From Betaproteobacteria bacterium HGW-Betaproteobacteria-20 (lineage in GTDB: Bacteria; Pseudomonadota; Gammaproteobacteria; Burkholderiales; Methylophilaceae): a stretch of DNA of 12,174 bases. Location: assembly GCA_002842195.1 (NCBI GenBank), contig PHCL01000034.1, positions 1-12,174 of the forward strand, in the 5' to 3' direction. A program made the position numbers and the translations under genes. Positions 1 through 6,405 of the stretch are shown here, one piece after another (the stretch's first letter is position 1; every line of letters starts with the position of its first letter). The notes beneath the pieces are model-generated. The model did not search any database. It saw only the letters and a program-made list of their open reading frames with translations, and was not told where the DNA came from.

Positions 1-382
1 CCACGATGTACCTTGCGATATTTTGTATATCTTCATCTTTGCGTAGCGCATGGTCGTAATAACCTGTTTGCCAGGCTGGTTGGCCTAATTTAACTGTTAC
101 TTTTGATTTAACCATTTTTACCACACCGGATAATGTTTGACTGCCAGCCAATTGCATTAGCCAGTGAATATGGTCTGGCATAATCACAAATGCTAACGTG
201 CTGGTATGCTGCAATTGGTCTGATTGTTTAATTATGTTGATTACGGTTCGTGCTTTTTCGAAATCCGTAAAGATTTTATCTCGGTTTATTGTGGTAAAAG
301 TAACGTGGTAAATTTGGTTTTTCTGTGAAACTCTACCTTTTCGAAGGTCTTTTTGATGGCTGATTTTTGTTGGAATAATCAT
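1..382 (-). CDS. REP-associated tyrosine transposase (RAYT, Y1/IS200-like family), 3' part beyond the left edge
   Basis: Reading the minus strand from an ATG at 382 gives 127 codons without a stop up to the window edge, so the gene is partial only because the window ends. The HUH motif of Y1 single-strand transposases is visible as PDHIHW (His71 and His73). It is followed by the family's WQTGYYDHALRKDED stretch (about 104-118) and ARYIV (123-127), where the catalytic tyrosine (probably Tyr125) is expected; the usual NP..AG segment would lie outside the window. Enzymes of this family nick and rejoin single-stranded DNA at REP palindromes and are usually single-copy and domesticated. The ATG lies 17 nt past the dgt stop codon, on the same strand. 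An AGGAG at 396-400 is the only Shine-Dalgarno candidate, with a long 13-nt spacer. A REP-like element sits directly upstream, which favours RAYT over a mobile IS200 TnpA. Confidence 0.85.
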   Translation of the reverse strand, partial: MIIPTKISHQKDLRKGRVSQKNQIYHVTFTTINRDKIFTDFEKARTVINIIKQSDQLQHTSTLAFVIMPDHIHWLMQLAGSQTLSGVVKMVKSKVTVKLGQPAWQTGYYDHALRKDEDIQNIARYIV

Positions 383-384
383 CT

Positions 385-404
385 GCAATATTCCGCTCCT
401 ACAG
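385..404 (-). repeat. REP-like element overlapping the dgt stop codon
   Basis: On the minus strand the element begins CTGTAGGAGCGGAATATTGC: a GTAG head, then an imperfect small palindrome centred on AATATT. The head and layout match the two REP-like copies between dgt and aroB (GTAGGAGCGCAATTTATT type). They also resemble the GTAGGAGC...GCGA design of Pseudomonas REPs. The TAG stop codon of dgt (399-401) is part of the GTAG tetranucleotide. RAYT genes are typically flanked by the REPs they recognise, so this is probably the cis REP of the adjacent transposase. Confidence 0.6.
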
Positions 405-1523
405 GTACTCTTCAACTGTAAACAGTTTGCGATGCTCTCTAATGGCAAAGCGGTCTGTCATGCCGGCAATATAATCTGCTACTGCGCGGGCTTTGTCGGT
501 CTCGGCATAAGCCTGAAATTCATCAGGCAACAGTCCGGTATTTTCATAAAAGCCGGTAAATAGCTCGCGCACGATGCGGCTGGCTTTTGCACTCATGCGG
601 TTTACTTTGTAGTGATGGTATAAATTTTTGCGCAAAAATTGTTTAAGTTTGTGGTTTTGCTGGGCGATTTCCTGGCTAAAACCGATAAGTTGCGGCAGTT
701 GGCGAATATCGGCAAGGCTTTGGGGTTGATGTTGCGCAATGTTTTGTGCGCTTTGGGTGCATAAATCAACCATCAGGGTGTTAATCATGCGGCGCACGGT
801 TTCGTGTATCAGTCGCCTTTGCTCCAGATTGGGGTATTGCGCTTTTACCAGCGCTAAATTGTCGGCAAATAATGCTACTGTTGATAACTGGTCTATGCTG
901 ATTAAACCTGAGCGCAGGCCATCGTCAACGTCGTGATTATTGTAGGCAATTTCATCGGCGTAGTTAGTAAGCTGTGCTTCCAGACTTGGGCTGGTTTTAT
1001 CTATAAAGCGCTGACCAACCTCGCCCAGTTGCCTGGCATTTTTTATTGAACAATGCTTTAGTATGCCTTCGCGGACTTCAAAGGTTAAATTCAGCCCGTC
1101 AAAATCTGCGTAGCGCATCTCCAGTTTTTCAACCACACGTAACGATTGCAGGTTGTGCTCAAAGCCACCGAAATCACGCATGCAATCATTAAGCGCATCT
1201 TGCCCGGCATGGCCAAACGGCGTGTGGCCCAGGTCGTGTGCCAAGGCGATTGCCTCAGTGAGCTCTTCATGCAAATTAAGCGTGCGGGCAATGCCGCGCG
1301 CCATTTGCGCGACTTCCAGGCTGTGGGTCAGGCGGGTGCGAAATAAATCGCCTTCGTGGTTTACGAACACTTGCGTTTTGTATTCCAAACGACGAAAAGC
1401 CGTGGAATGAATAATGCGGTCACGGTCACGCTGAAAGGCATTGCGGGTTGCAGAAGGCGGCTCGTTGAATTGGCGGCCTTTTGAGTGGTCAGGATTGGCT
1501 GCGTAGGGGGCAAGTGAGTTCAT
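399..1523 (-). CDS. dgt: Deoxyguanosinetriphosphate triphosphohydrolase-like protein (HD-domain dNTPase)
   Basis: A 374-residue cytoplasmic HD-superfamily enzyme. The family removes triphosphate from dNTPs, giving a deoxynucleoside and PPPi, and helps control the dNTP pool. The metal-binding HD residues are visible: His67 in [13 protein letters not shown], His96-Asp97 in [15 protein letters not shown], and Asp190 in [16 protein letters not shown]. The N-terminal [22 protein letters not shown] stretch is typical of the shorter Dgt-like subgroup rather than the roughly 500-residue E. coli enzyme, so its substrate range may be broader than dGTP. The ATG at 1523 follows an AGGA six bases upstream. 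It lies 164 bp downstream of aroB on the same strand, with REP-like elements in the gap, as in the common betaproteobacterial aroK-aroB-dgt order. Its TAG stop falls inside another REP-like element. Confidence 0.95.
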   Translation of the reverse strand: MNSLAPYAANPDHSKGRQFNEPPSATRNAFQRDRDRIIHSTAFRRLEYKTQVFVNHEGDLFRTRLTHSLEVAQMARGIARTLNLHEELTEAIALAHDLGHTPFGHAGQDALNDCMRDFGGFEHNLQSLRVVEKLEMRYADFDGLNLTFEVREGILKHCSIKNARQLGEVGQRFIDKTSPSLEAQLTNYADEIAYNNHDVDDGLRSGLISIDQLSTVALFADNLALVKAQYPNLEQRRLIHETVRRMINTLMVDLCTQSAQNIAQHQPQSLADIRQLPQLIGFSQEIAQQNHKLKQFLRKNLYHHYKVNRMSAKASRIVRELFTGFYENTGLLPDEFQAYAETDKARAVADYIAGMTDRFAIREHRKLFTVEEYL

Positions 1524-1542
1524 GAACTTTCCTAATTACGAA

Positions 1543-1676
1543 CTTGTAGGGACGCAATTTATTGCGCGAACAGATGCCACTAACAACCGCCGCTTTCGCG
1601 CAATCAGAACAAACTGATAAGCACCTACTAAGCCAGTAAACTGGCAAGTATTGCTAATAAATTGCGCTCCTACAAG
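1543..1676. repeat. Cluster of REP-like palindromes in inverted orientation (BIME-like) between dgt and aroB
   Basis: Copy 1 (1543-1570, plus) has GTAG at 1546-1549 and a perfect CGCAAT-TT-ATTGCG hairpin at 1553-1566. Copy 2 (1656-1676) is its inverted partner: 19 of 21 bases match the reverse complement of 1543-1563. Between them, TTCGCGCAAT at 1595-1604 is an exact inverted copy of ATTGCGCGAA at 1561-1570, probably a remnant of a third element. A separate hairpin, GCCAGT-AA-ACTGGC, lies at 1632-1645. Head-to-head REPs with a spacer match the BIME arrangement mobilised by RAYT transposases, one of which is encoded at the left edge. In mRNA these stems could pause, protect or partly end the aroB-dgt transcript. 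Confidence 0.7.
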
Positions 1677-1687
1677 ATTATCTATCA

Positions 1688-2767
1688 TCACAGCGCTAAA
1701 GTCTCTTTCAACTGATTAACATCATAATCACTGGTAATGACAGACTTACCGATACCTTGCTGCAACACTAACCGGATTTTTCCATTTTCTACTTTTTTAT
1801 CTAAGCCCATTAAATCCAGGTATTTTTCCGCACCTAATTTTGGTGGGATTGTCGGCAAATTTGCGGCTTCAAAACTAGTTTTAATACGATTAACTTCTAT
1901 TTGACTTAGCCAACCCATGCGCCGCGACAAATCGGCGGCCATCATAGTGCCGGCCGCGACCGCCTCACCATGTAACCATACGCCATAGCCCATGGCGTTT
2001 TCAATGGCATGGCCAAAAGTGTGACCTAAGTTAAGCAACGCACGCTCACCTTGCTCATGCTCGTCTTTGGCTACCACATCTGCCTTATTTTGACATGAGC
2101 GGTAAATGGCATAGCTTAGCGCTGCTTCGTCCAACTGCATTAGGCTGGTCATGTTGGCTTCCAGCCAGTCAAAAAATTCCGCATCGAGAATCAGGCCGTA
2201 TTTAATCACTTCAGCCATGCCGGCGGAAAACTCACGCGCAGGTAAGGTTTGCAAGGTATCAATATCTGCCAGCACCAATTGCGGCTGGTAAAAAGCGCCT
2301 ATCATATTTTTACCTAACGGATGATTGATGCCGGTCTTACCGCCGACAGAAGAATCCACCTGTGATAGTAACGTAGTAGGGATTTGAATAAATGGCACAC
2401 CGCGCAAATAGGTAGCAGCGGCATAGCCTGTTAAATCTCCAATCACGCCACCACCTAGCGCTATGAGGGTCGTGCTGCGCTCGCAACGGTTTTGCAGCAA
2501 AACATCGTAGATTTTGTTGAGTGTTTCAGTGTTTTTGTAAGCTTCGCCGTCTGGCAGGATAATCGGAATGACTGTTACGCCTGCCGCCTGCAAGGCTTGG
2601 CTTAACTTATCTAAATATAATGGCGCAACTGTGGTATTGGTCACAATGGCCACGTGCTTACGCTTTAAATATGGCAGGATCAGGCTAGCGTCTGATATAA
2701 GATTGCGGCCAATGTGGATGGGATAACTCCGGTTGGCAAGTTCTACTTTAAGTGTTTGCATGGTCAT
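1688..2767 (-). CDS. aroB: 3-dehydroquinate synthase
   Basis: A 359-residue cytoplasmic enzyme that converts DAHP to 3-dehydroquinate, the second step of the shikimate pathway, using NAD+ and a divalent metal. The signatures are complete and in order: the glycine-rich NAD loop [19 protein letters not shown] (105-123), [19 protein letters not shown] (130-148), GMAEVIKYG (183-191), [12 protein letters not shown] (245-256) and LHGEAV (265-270). The expected Zn ligands are Glu186, His249 and His266. Length is normal. Met1 (2767) and Met3 (2761) are both possible starts, and neither has a strong Shine-Dalgarno. The gene follows aroK on the same strand, but at an unusually large distance of 300 bp filled with repeats, so aroB may need its own promoter or read through a long hairpin. 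Confidence 0.97.
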   Translation of the reverse strand: MTMQTLKVELANRSYPIHIGRNLISDASLILPYLKRKHVAIVTNTTVAPLYLDKLSQALQAAGVTVIPIILPDGEAYKNTETLNKIYDVLLQNRCERSTTLIALGGGVIGDLTGYAAATYLRGVPFIQIPTTLLSQVDSSVGGKTGINHPLGKNMIGAFYQPQLVLADIDTLQTLPAREFSAGMAEVIKYGLILDAEFFDWLEANMTSLMQLDEAALSYAIYRSCQNKADVVAKDEHEQGERALLNLGHTFGHAIENAMGYGVWLHGEAVAAGTMMAADLSRRMGWLSQIEVNRIKTSFEAANLPTIPPKLGAEKYLDLMGLDKKVENGKIRLVLQQGIGKSVITSDYDVNQLKETLAL

Positions 2768-2859
2768 TTTTGGCTTTATTGGGTTAGCTTAATTTGTATT
2801 GATGCCTTTGCACCTAATGTAATGCATGTGAATTAAAAAACTATCAAATCTACTCACAT

Positions 2860-2943
2860 CGTTCCCTACTCTTGTCTAACCGTTCCCTGGGCCTGTCTAA
2901 CCGCTCCCTGAGCCTCTCTAACCGTTCCCTGAGCTTGTCGAAG
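2860..2943 (+). repeat. Four tandem 21-bp direct repeats in the aroB-aroK gap
   Basis: Four back-to-back units of exactly 21 bp start at 2860, 2881, 2902 and 2923. All begin CGTTCCCT or CGCTCCCT, and units 1-3 end TCTAAC. Unit 4 ends instead with TTGTCGAAG and is the arm of the adjacent hairpin. The units differ by a few substitutions, so the array has diverged. The core (TTCCCTGAGC-TTGTCGAAGG) resembles a short intergenic repeat seen in many unrelated bacterial genomes. No spacers are present, so this is not a CRISPR array. Confidence 0.8.
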
Positions 2944-3003
2944 GGATTTACATAATTCACTCATAGCTTGTCAGGCTATCCCTTCGACAGGCTCAGGGAA
3001 CGG
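2922..3003. repeat. Long inverted repeat (26-bp arms) between aroK and aroB
   Basis: Positions 2922-2947 pair with 2978-3003 over 26 bp with a single G-T style mismatch. The arms contain CCGTTCCCTGAGC and its complement GCTCAGGGAACGG. The 30-nt loop contains a small ATAGC/GCTAT stem of its own. The structure would lie in the leader of aroB if aroK-aroB is one transcript. No T-run follows it on the minus strand, so it does not look like a normal intrinsic terminator for that direction. The left arm is the last of the 21-bp direct units. Confidence 0.8.
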
Positions 3004-3024
3004 GGTTTTGTGAAATGGCAGAAA

Positions 3025-3073
3025 TTTAAGGTTTAAGGTTTAAGGTTTAAGGTTTAAGATTTAAGATTTAAGG
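3025..3073 (+). repeat. Heptanucleotide tandem repeat (TTTAAGG)x7 ending inside the aroK stop codon
   Basis: Seven consecutive 7-bp units: four TTTAAGG, two TTTAAGA, then one TTTAAGG, running without interruption from 3025 to 3073 into a T-run. The last unit supplies the TAA stop of aroK (3068-3070) and its final Pro codon (3071-3073). Such tracts are prone to slipped-strand changes in copy number. Since the stop codon is in the first unit met by the ribosome, changes would mostly alter the untranslated gap rather than the protein. Confidence 0.9.
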
Positions 3074-3511
3074 TTTTTTTGAAGCACATGCTTCAGTGTA
3101 ATCATGTTGCAGCAGCTGTTCAATATGATTGGTGATTTCCATTGCTGATTGCGCCCCTGTAGGCACAATATAATCAGCCAGTGCTGTGTATATTGGATCC
3201 CGCTCAATATACAGCTGCTCTAATTTCTGCTTGATATTACCGCCTTGCAGCAATGGTCTGGTTTTATCGTGACGCGTGCGTAACCACAAATCATGCACAT
3301 TGGCTCGCAGATAAATCACCTTGCCTTTACTTTTTAGCAACGCACGGTTTTCTGGCAACAATACTGCACCGCCACCTGTCGCCATCACAATATTATTTAA
3401 TTGGCTAAGCTCTTCTATTGCGGCGGCCATTTGCTTCGCAAGCAGACGACCAATGGTGGTTTTTCCTGCGCCCATCAGGCCTATAAAAAAAATATTATTC
3501 AAATAATCCAC
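3068..3511 (-). CDS. aroK: Shikimate kinase with an internal in-frame deletion (probably non-functional)
   Basis: A 147-residue frame clearly related to shikimate kinase (ATP-dependent phosphorylation of shikimate), which is normally about 170-180 residues. Present: the Walker A GLMGAGKTTIG (11-21), ATGGGAV (44-50), the lid TRPLL (Arg85) and IERDP (Arg104). Missing: compared with E. coli AroK, about 35 residues between AKQM (28) and AAAIEEL (29 on). That block normally carries FYDSD and GFRDRE, which hold the Mg/shikimate Asp and the shikimate-binding Arg plus a core strand. The rest is well conserved and in frame, so this is a clean deletion, real or from assembly. The frame opens with GTG at 3511. 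A TTG at 3502, five bases after GGTGG, would give MNNIFFIGLMG, closer to the usual N-terminus. A separate promoter and an upstream terminator suggest it is transcribed apart from pilQ. Confidence 0.85.
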   Translation of the reverse strand: MDYLNNIFFIGLMGAGKTTIGRLLAKQMAAAIEELSQLNNIVMATGGGAVLLPENRALLKSKGKVIYLRANVHDLWLRTRHDKTRPLLQGGNIKQKLEQLYIERDPIYTALADYIVPTGAQSAMEITNHIEQLLQHDYTEACASKKP

Positions 3512-3536
3512 CTAGCCTACGTTAAATCTTATGCCT

Positions 3537-3573
3537 AAAAACCAAATGCCCATCACAACCATGATGGGCATTT
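3537..3573 (-). terminator. Rho-independent terminator after pilQ
   Basis: A 12-bp perfect stem, AAATGCCCATCA (3544-3555) with TGATGGGCATTT (3562-3573), and a 6-nt loop. On the minus strand it is followed by GG and then TTTTT (3541-3537). It lies about 90 bp past the pilQ stop codon and would end the pilMNOPQ transcript. The plus-strand side also has TTTT, so weak activity in that direction is possible. Confidence 0.7.
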
Positions 3574-3598
3574 TATGACAATCTTGATTATCTGTCAG
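3570..3598 (-). promoter_or_regulatory. Sigma70-type promoter for aroK (aroB)
   Basis: On the minus strand, CTGACA (3598-3593) and TAAAAT (3575-3570) are separated by exactly 17 bp. Each hexamer matches the consensus at 5 of 6 positions. The predicted start, near 3563, falls inside the first arm of the adjacent terminator stem. A transcript started here would therefore lack that arm and could not form the hairpin. Confidence 0.6.
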
Positions 3599-3637
3599 GT
3601 TTTGCTTAAGTAAATCTCAACTCAAGATACAAAACTA

Positions 3638-3671
3638 TTGGTTTATTGCAAACTTTGGTTTATTGCAAACT
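3638..3671 (+). repeat. Perfect 17-bp tandem duplication across the pilQ stop codon
   Basis: TTGGTTTATTGCAAACT occurs twice in direct contact (3638-3654 and 3655-3671). The second copy contains the pilQ stop codon and its last codons (Leu-Gln-stop on the minus strand), so the duplication leaves the protein unchanged and lengthens the 3' untranslated region. Confidence 0.9.
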
Positions 3672-5747
3672 TAAGTTGTCATCCATAATTTTTGGGGTCA
3701 CAAATATTAGCAATTCAGTTTTATCATTTAGCGTAATTTTACGTTTGAACAAATTGCCCAGTACTGGCAAATCGCCAAAAAATGGTACTTTTTCAACATC
3801 ATTACGTTGCTCTAGTTCAAAAATACCACCTAACACTGCAGTTTCACCGTTAGCCACTAACACTTGCGTTGTTAAACTTCTGGTATCGATTGAAGGCACT
3901 TGAGCAAATACCTGTCCGACACTTTGCTTTTTCACATCAAGATCCATGATGATTTTGTCATCCGGTGTTATTTGCGGCGTGACTTCCAGGCTTAACACAG
4001 CATCTTTAAACGACACAGTGGCTGCACCACTACTGGATGCCTCTAAGTAGGGGATTTCTACGCCTGACTTAATAACCGCCTTATGTTGGTTGGCAGTGGT
4101 GATTCTAGGGCTGGATACCACTTTACCGCGTTTATCTGTCTCCAGCGCAGTCAGCTCTAAATTCAACAACAATCCAGCCGGCAACCTAAAGAAGCTGAAG
4201 GCAAAGCTGCCAGCGGCATTAGCGACTGGTAAATTCGACTGCAATCCTTGTGGAATCGTTGTTGCACTAGTGCCAATCAAGCCAGTATCATTCACATTGC
4301 TACCTACAACAAATCGATTAGGTCCAGTGCCATTTAATTTATTAACACCAAACCTCGCACCTAAGCTTTTTCCAAACTTCTCGTCTGCAATAACCATGCG
4401 AGATTCAATCATCACTTGCTTCACTGCCACATCAGTTTTACTGATAATGGATTGTACCTGTTCCAGATATTTAGCCGTATCCTGCACAAACACCGTGTTG
4501 GTTCGAGGGTCCAGCACCGCGCTGCCGCGTTTAGATAATATTTTTTGTTTCGGGTCAGTTAATATCGCTTTCAGCGATGCAGCTTTCATGTATTTCAAGG
4601 TAAATACTTCAGTGCGCACCGGCTCCAGCTCATCTATTTGCTGTGTGGCTTCCAGTGCCTGTTTCTCTTTTGCAGCCACTTCGTCCGCCGGCGCAACCAT
4701 AATGACGTTACCATTTTTGCGCATTGATAAGCCTTTGCTTTGGGTAATAATATCCATTGCCTGATCCCATGGCACATCTTTTAAGCGTAAGGTTAAATTG
4801 CCTGTCACGGTGTCGCTGGTAATGATGTTTAGCCCGGTAAAATCTGCAATCACTTGCAGCACCGAACGCACTTCAATATTCTGGAAGTTTAATGACAGTT
4901 TTTCACCCGCATAGCCAGGCTTAGAGCCGCGCACTAATTTATTCGGGTCATCCACAATTTGCCGCACATCGATAATGAATTTTTTATCAGCCTGATAAGC
5001 GGATTGCTCCCAGTTACCTTTAGGCTCAATCACCATACGTCCATTTTTACCTTGCTTCATGGTGTCTACAAAAATCACCGGCGTATTAAAATTAGTCACA
5101 TTAAGACGTCGTTGCAAGTTGGCCGGAACATCTGTGTTGATAAAATCAACCACGATTGTATTGCCTTTTGTTTTAATGTTGATACCAGCAGAGGCACTTG
5201 ATAAGTCTACAATAATGCGTCCTTCACCATTTTTACCACGCGCAAAATCTACGTTATTGATTGCAAATTGCTCTTGTCCTAAAACAGCTTCTGCAAACTT
5301 GGTTTCAACGCCCTGACTTGCAGTCGCCTCGTTTGCCTGCAATAAAATAGTCACATCAGTGCCGTTTGCAGTGGTGTTATAGCCTACATTTTTAGATAAA
5401 TTGAGCACCATTCTTGTTCGATCTTTACCTTGTGCAAGGGTGACGCTTTTAAGCACCCCTTGGTCAGCTGAAATATTACTTTTAGCCAATCCATTACCTA
5501 CATTCGGAAAATCCAGCGCAATACGTGCCGGATTATTCAAGGTAAATCCAGCGGGCGGGTTTGCAAGTGGCTCTGTAGTTTTAATATGTATAGCGACTCT
5601 GCCACCTGGCAAAGATGCAAAATCTACACTTTCAATTTTATTAGTCAGTGTTGACTGCTCTTCAGCGTATGACGAGCTGGAAAGTACTGCCAGACTTATT
5701 AACAAGCCCGCCTGTAAAAATTTTAACATCCACCTATACTTTTTCAT
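3660..5747 (-). CDS. pilQ: Type IV pilus secretin PilQ
   Basis: A 695-residue precursor of the outer-membrane secretin through which the pilus leaves the cell. An N-terminal signal peptide (about 1-28, ending SSSYA) is followed by two AMIN-type domains that bind peptidoglycan (about 36-138 and 160-262). Then come the secretin N0/STN domain (about 284-352, NFQNIEVRSVLQVIADFTGLN), the N1 domain (about 378-440) and the C-terminal secretin domain (about 445-690). The latter includes GKVVSSPRITTANQ, the family signature VPFFGDLPVLGNLFK (654-668) and ELLIFVTPKI. AGGGTGA sits just before the ATG. It is the last gene of pilMNOPQ, 106 bp after pilP, a larger gap than elsewhere in the operon. A terminator follows. 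Length and domain order are normal for betaproteobacteria. Confidence 0.97.
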   Translation of the reverse strand: MKKYRWMLKFLQAGLLISLAVLSSSSYAEEQSTLTNKIESVDFASLPGGRVAIHIKTTEPLANPPAGFTLNNPARIALDFPNVGNGLAKSNISADQGVLKSVTLAQGKDRTRMVLNLSKNVGYNTTANGTDVTILLQANEATASQGVETKFAEAVLGQEQFAINNVDFARGKNGEGRIIVDLSSASAGINIKTKGNTIVVDFINTDVPANLQRRLNVTNFNTPVIFVDTMKQGKNGRMVIEPKGNWEQSAYQADKKFIIDVRQIVDDPNKLVRGSKPGYAGEKLSLNFQNIEVRSVLQVIADFTGLNIITSDTVTGNLTLRLKDVPWDQAMDIITQSKGLSMRKNGNVIMVAPADEVAAKEKQALEATQQIDELEPVRTEVFTLKYMKAASLKAILTDPKQKILSKRGSAVLDPRTNTVFVQDTAKYLEQVQSIISKTDVAVKQVMIESRMVIADEKFGKSLGARFGVNKLNGTGPNRFVVGSNVNDTGLIGTSATTIPQGLQSNLPVANAAGSFAFSFFRLPAGLLLNLELTALETDKRGKVVSSPRITTANQHKAVIKSGVEIPYLEASSSGAATVSFKDAVLSLEVTPQITPDDKIIMDLDVKKQSVGQVFAQVPSIDTRSLTTQVLVANGETAVLGGIFELEQRNDVEKVPFFGDLPVLGNLFKRKITLNDKTELLIFVTPKIMDDNLSLQ

Positions 5748-5774
5748 CGTTTCACCCTATTCATCATTTAACAC

Positions 5775-5817
5775 TGACTCTTAAACATTTTTCTACAATT
5801 GTTAGGTTGACTCTTAA
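5775..5817. repeat. 10-bp direct repeat in the pilP-pilQ gap
   Basis: TGACTCTTAA occurs at 5775-5784 and 5808-5817, 33 bp apart start to start, in the only sizeable gap of the pil operon (106 bp). Each copy is followed within a few bases by a T-rich run. This could be a protein-binding pair or an old local duplication. I see no convincing hairpin or promoter with it. Confidence 0.4.
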
Positions 5818-5853
5818 TTTTTTTCTGGAAATTCAAAAGCGCTACTTTTGCCG

Positions 5854-6405
5854 TTACTCTTGTAATGAGATATTTGCAATTCGCTCTTCCCAATCGCCTG
5901 TTAGGTCATTTTGCACTATTTCTTTCAACACCACTTCACTGTCAGTAATTTGTGTAATCAAGCCATAGTTTTGGCCGATATAATTACCGACCTTAGCCTG
6001 CTGCACGCCATTATCCGGTGTTTGAAGTAACGCATAAGTCAGCTTGCTTTTTGAAAGCATGCCCACGTATTTTATGCTTTCAAGCGGATACGCTTCCATC
6101 GGTTCTTTTGGCCTACTCAAATTAGGTTGATGCGCGCTCGGCTTGTTGGACGCCTTACGCGGTGAAAACGGATCTTTCAGTATTCCATCAGCATTGTATT
6201 GCAACGCAAGATAAGGCTTTACTTCAGGGATCGGTTTAATTTTAGGCCGCATATCTTTAGCTGCATCACGCATAAATTTGTCAAGGTCATCTCCGCTGTC
6301 ACCATTGCACGCGACTAGAAATAGACCAAGCACAAAAATCGGCAAAGTCTTAAGCCATGTATATTGTATGCAATTTGGTTTTAATCGAGAATTCACTGGA
6401 TTCAT
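5854..6405 (-). CDS. pilP: Type IV pilus assembly lipoprotein PilP
   Basis: A 183-residue lipoprotein of the pilus alignment subcomplex. It links the inner-membrane PilN/PilO pair to the periplasmic part of PilQ. The N-terminus has a hydrophobic segment (about 18-32) ending in a lipobox, LVAC, with Cys33 as the lipidated residue. The n-region is rather long. The mature part carries the PilP fold, with the recognisable YPLESIKYVGML (about 110-121) and GNYIGQNYGLITQI stretches. The C-terminal half is the conserved HR-like domain that contacts the secretin. The ATG overlaps the pilO stop codon (ATGA type, 4 nt), which indicates translational coupling. pilQ follows after 106 bp. Confidence 0.95.
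   Translation of the reverse strand: MNPVNSRLKPNCIQYTWLKTLPIFVLGLFLVACNGDSGDDLDKFMRDAAKDMRPKIKPIPEVKPYLALQYNADGILKDPFSPRKASNKPSAHQPNLSRPKEPMEAYPLESIKYVGMLSKSKLTYALLQTPDNGVQQAKVGNYIGQNYGLITQITDSEVVLKEIVQNDLTGDWEERIANISLQE

Noticed and set aside
1..382. An active IS200/IS605 insertion sequence
   Set aside because: No TnpB or IS ends are seen. The sequence pattern and the adjacent REP fit a domesticated RAYT better, although the 3' part is outside the window.
2860..3003. A short CRISPR array
   Set aside because: The 21-bp units are directly adjacent without spacers, diverge from one another, and no cas genes are near.
2922..3003. An intrinsic terminator after aroK
   Set aside because: The stem is long enough, but on the minus strand it is followed by GC-rich repeat units rather than a T-run.
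4090..4764. A 224-codon open frame on the plus strand opposite pilQ
   Set aside because: It lies wholly antisense to a well-conserved secretin gene, has no recognisable domain, and its residue make-up mirrors the opposite frame.
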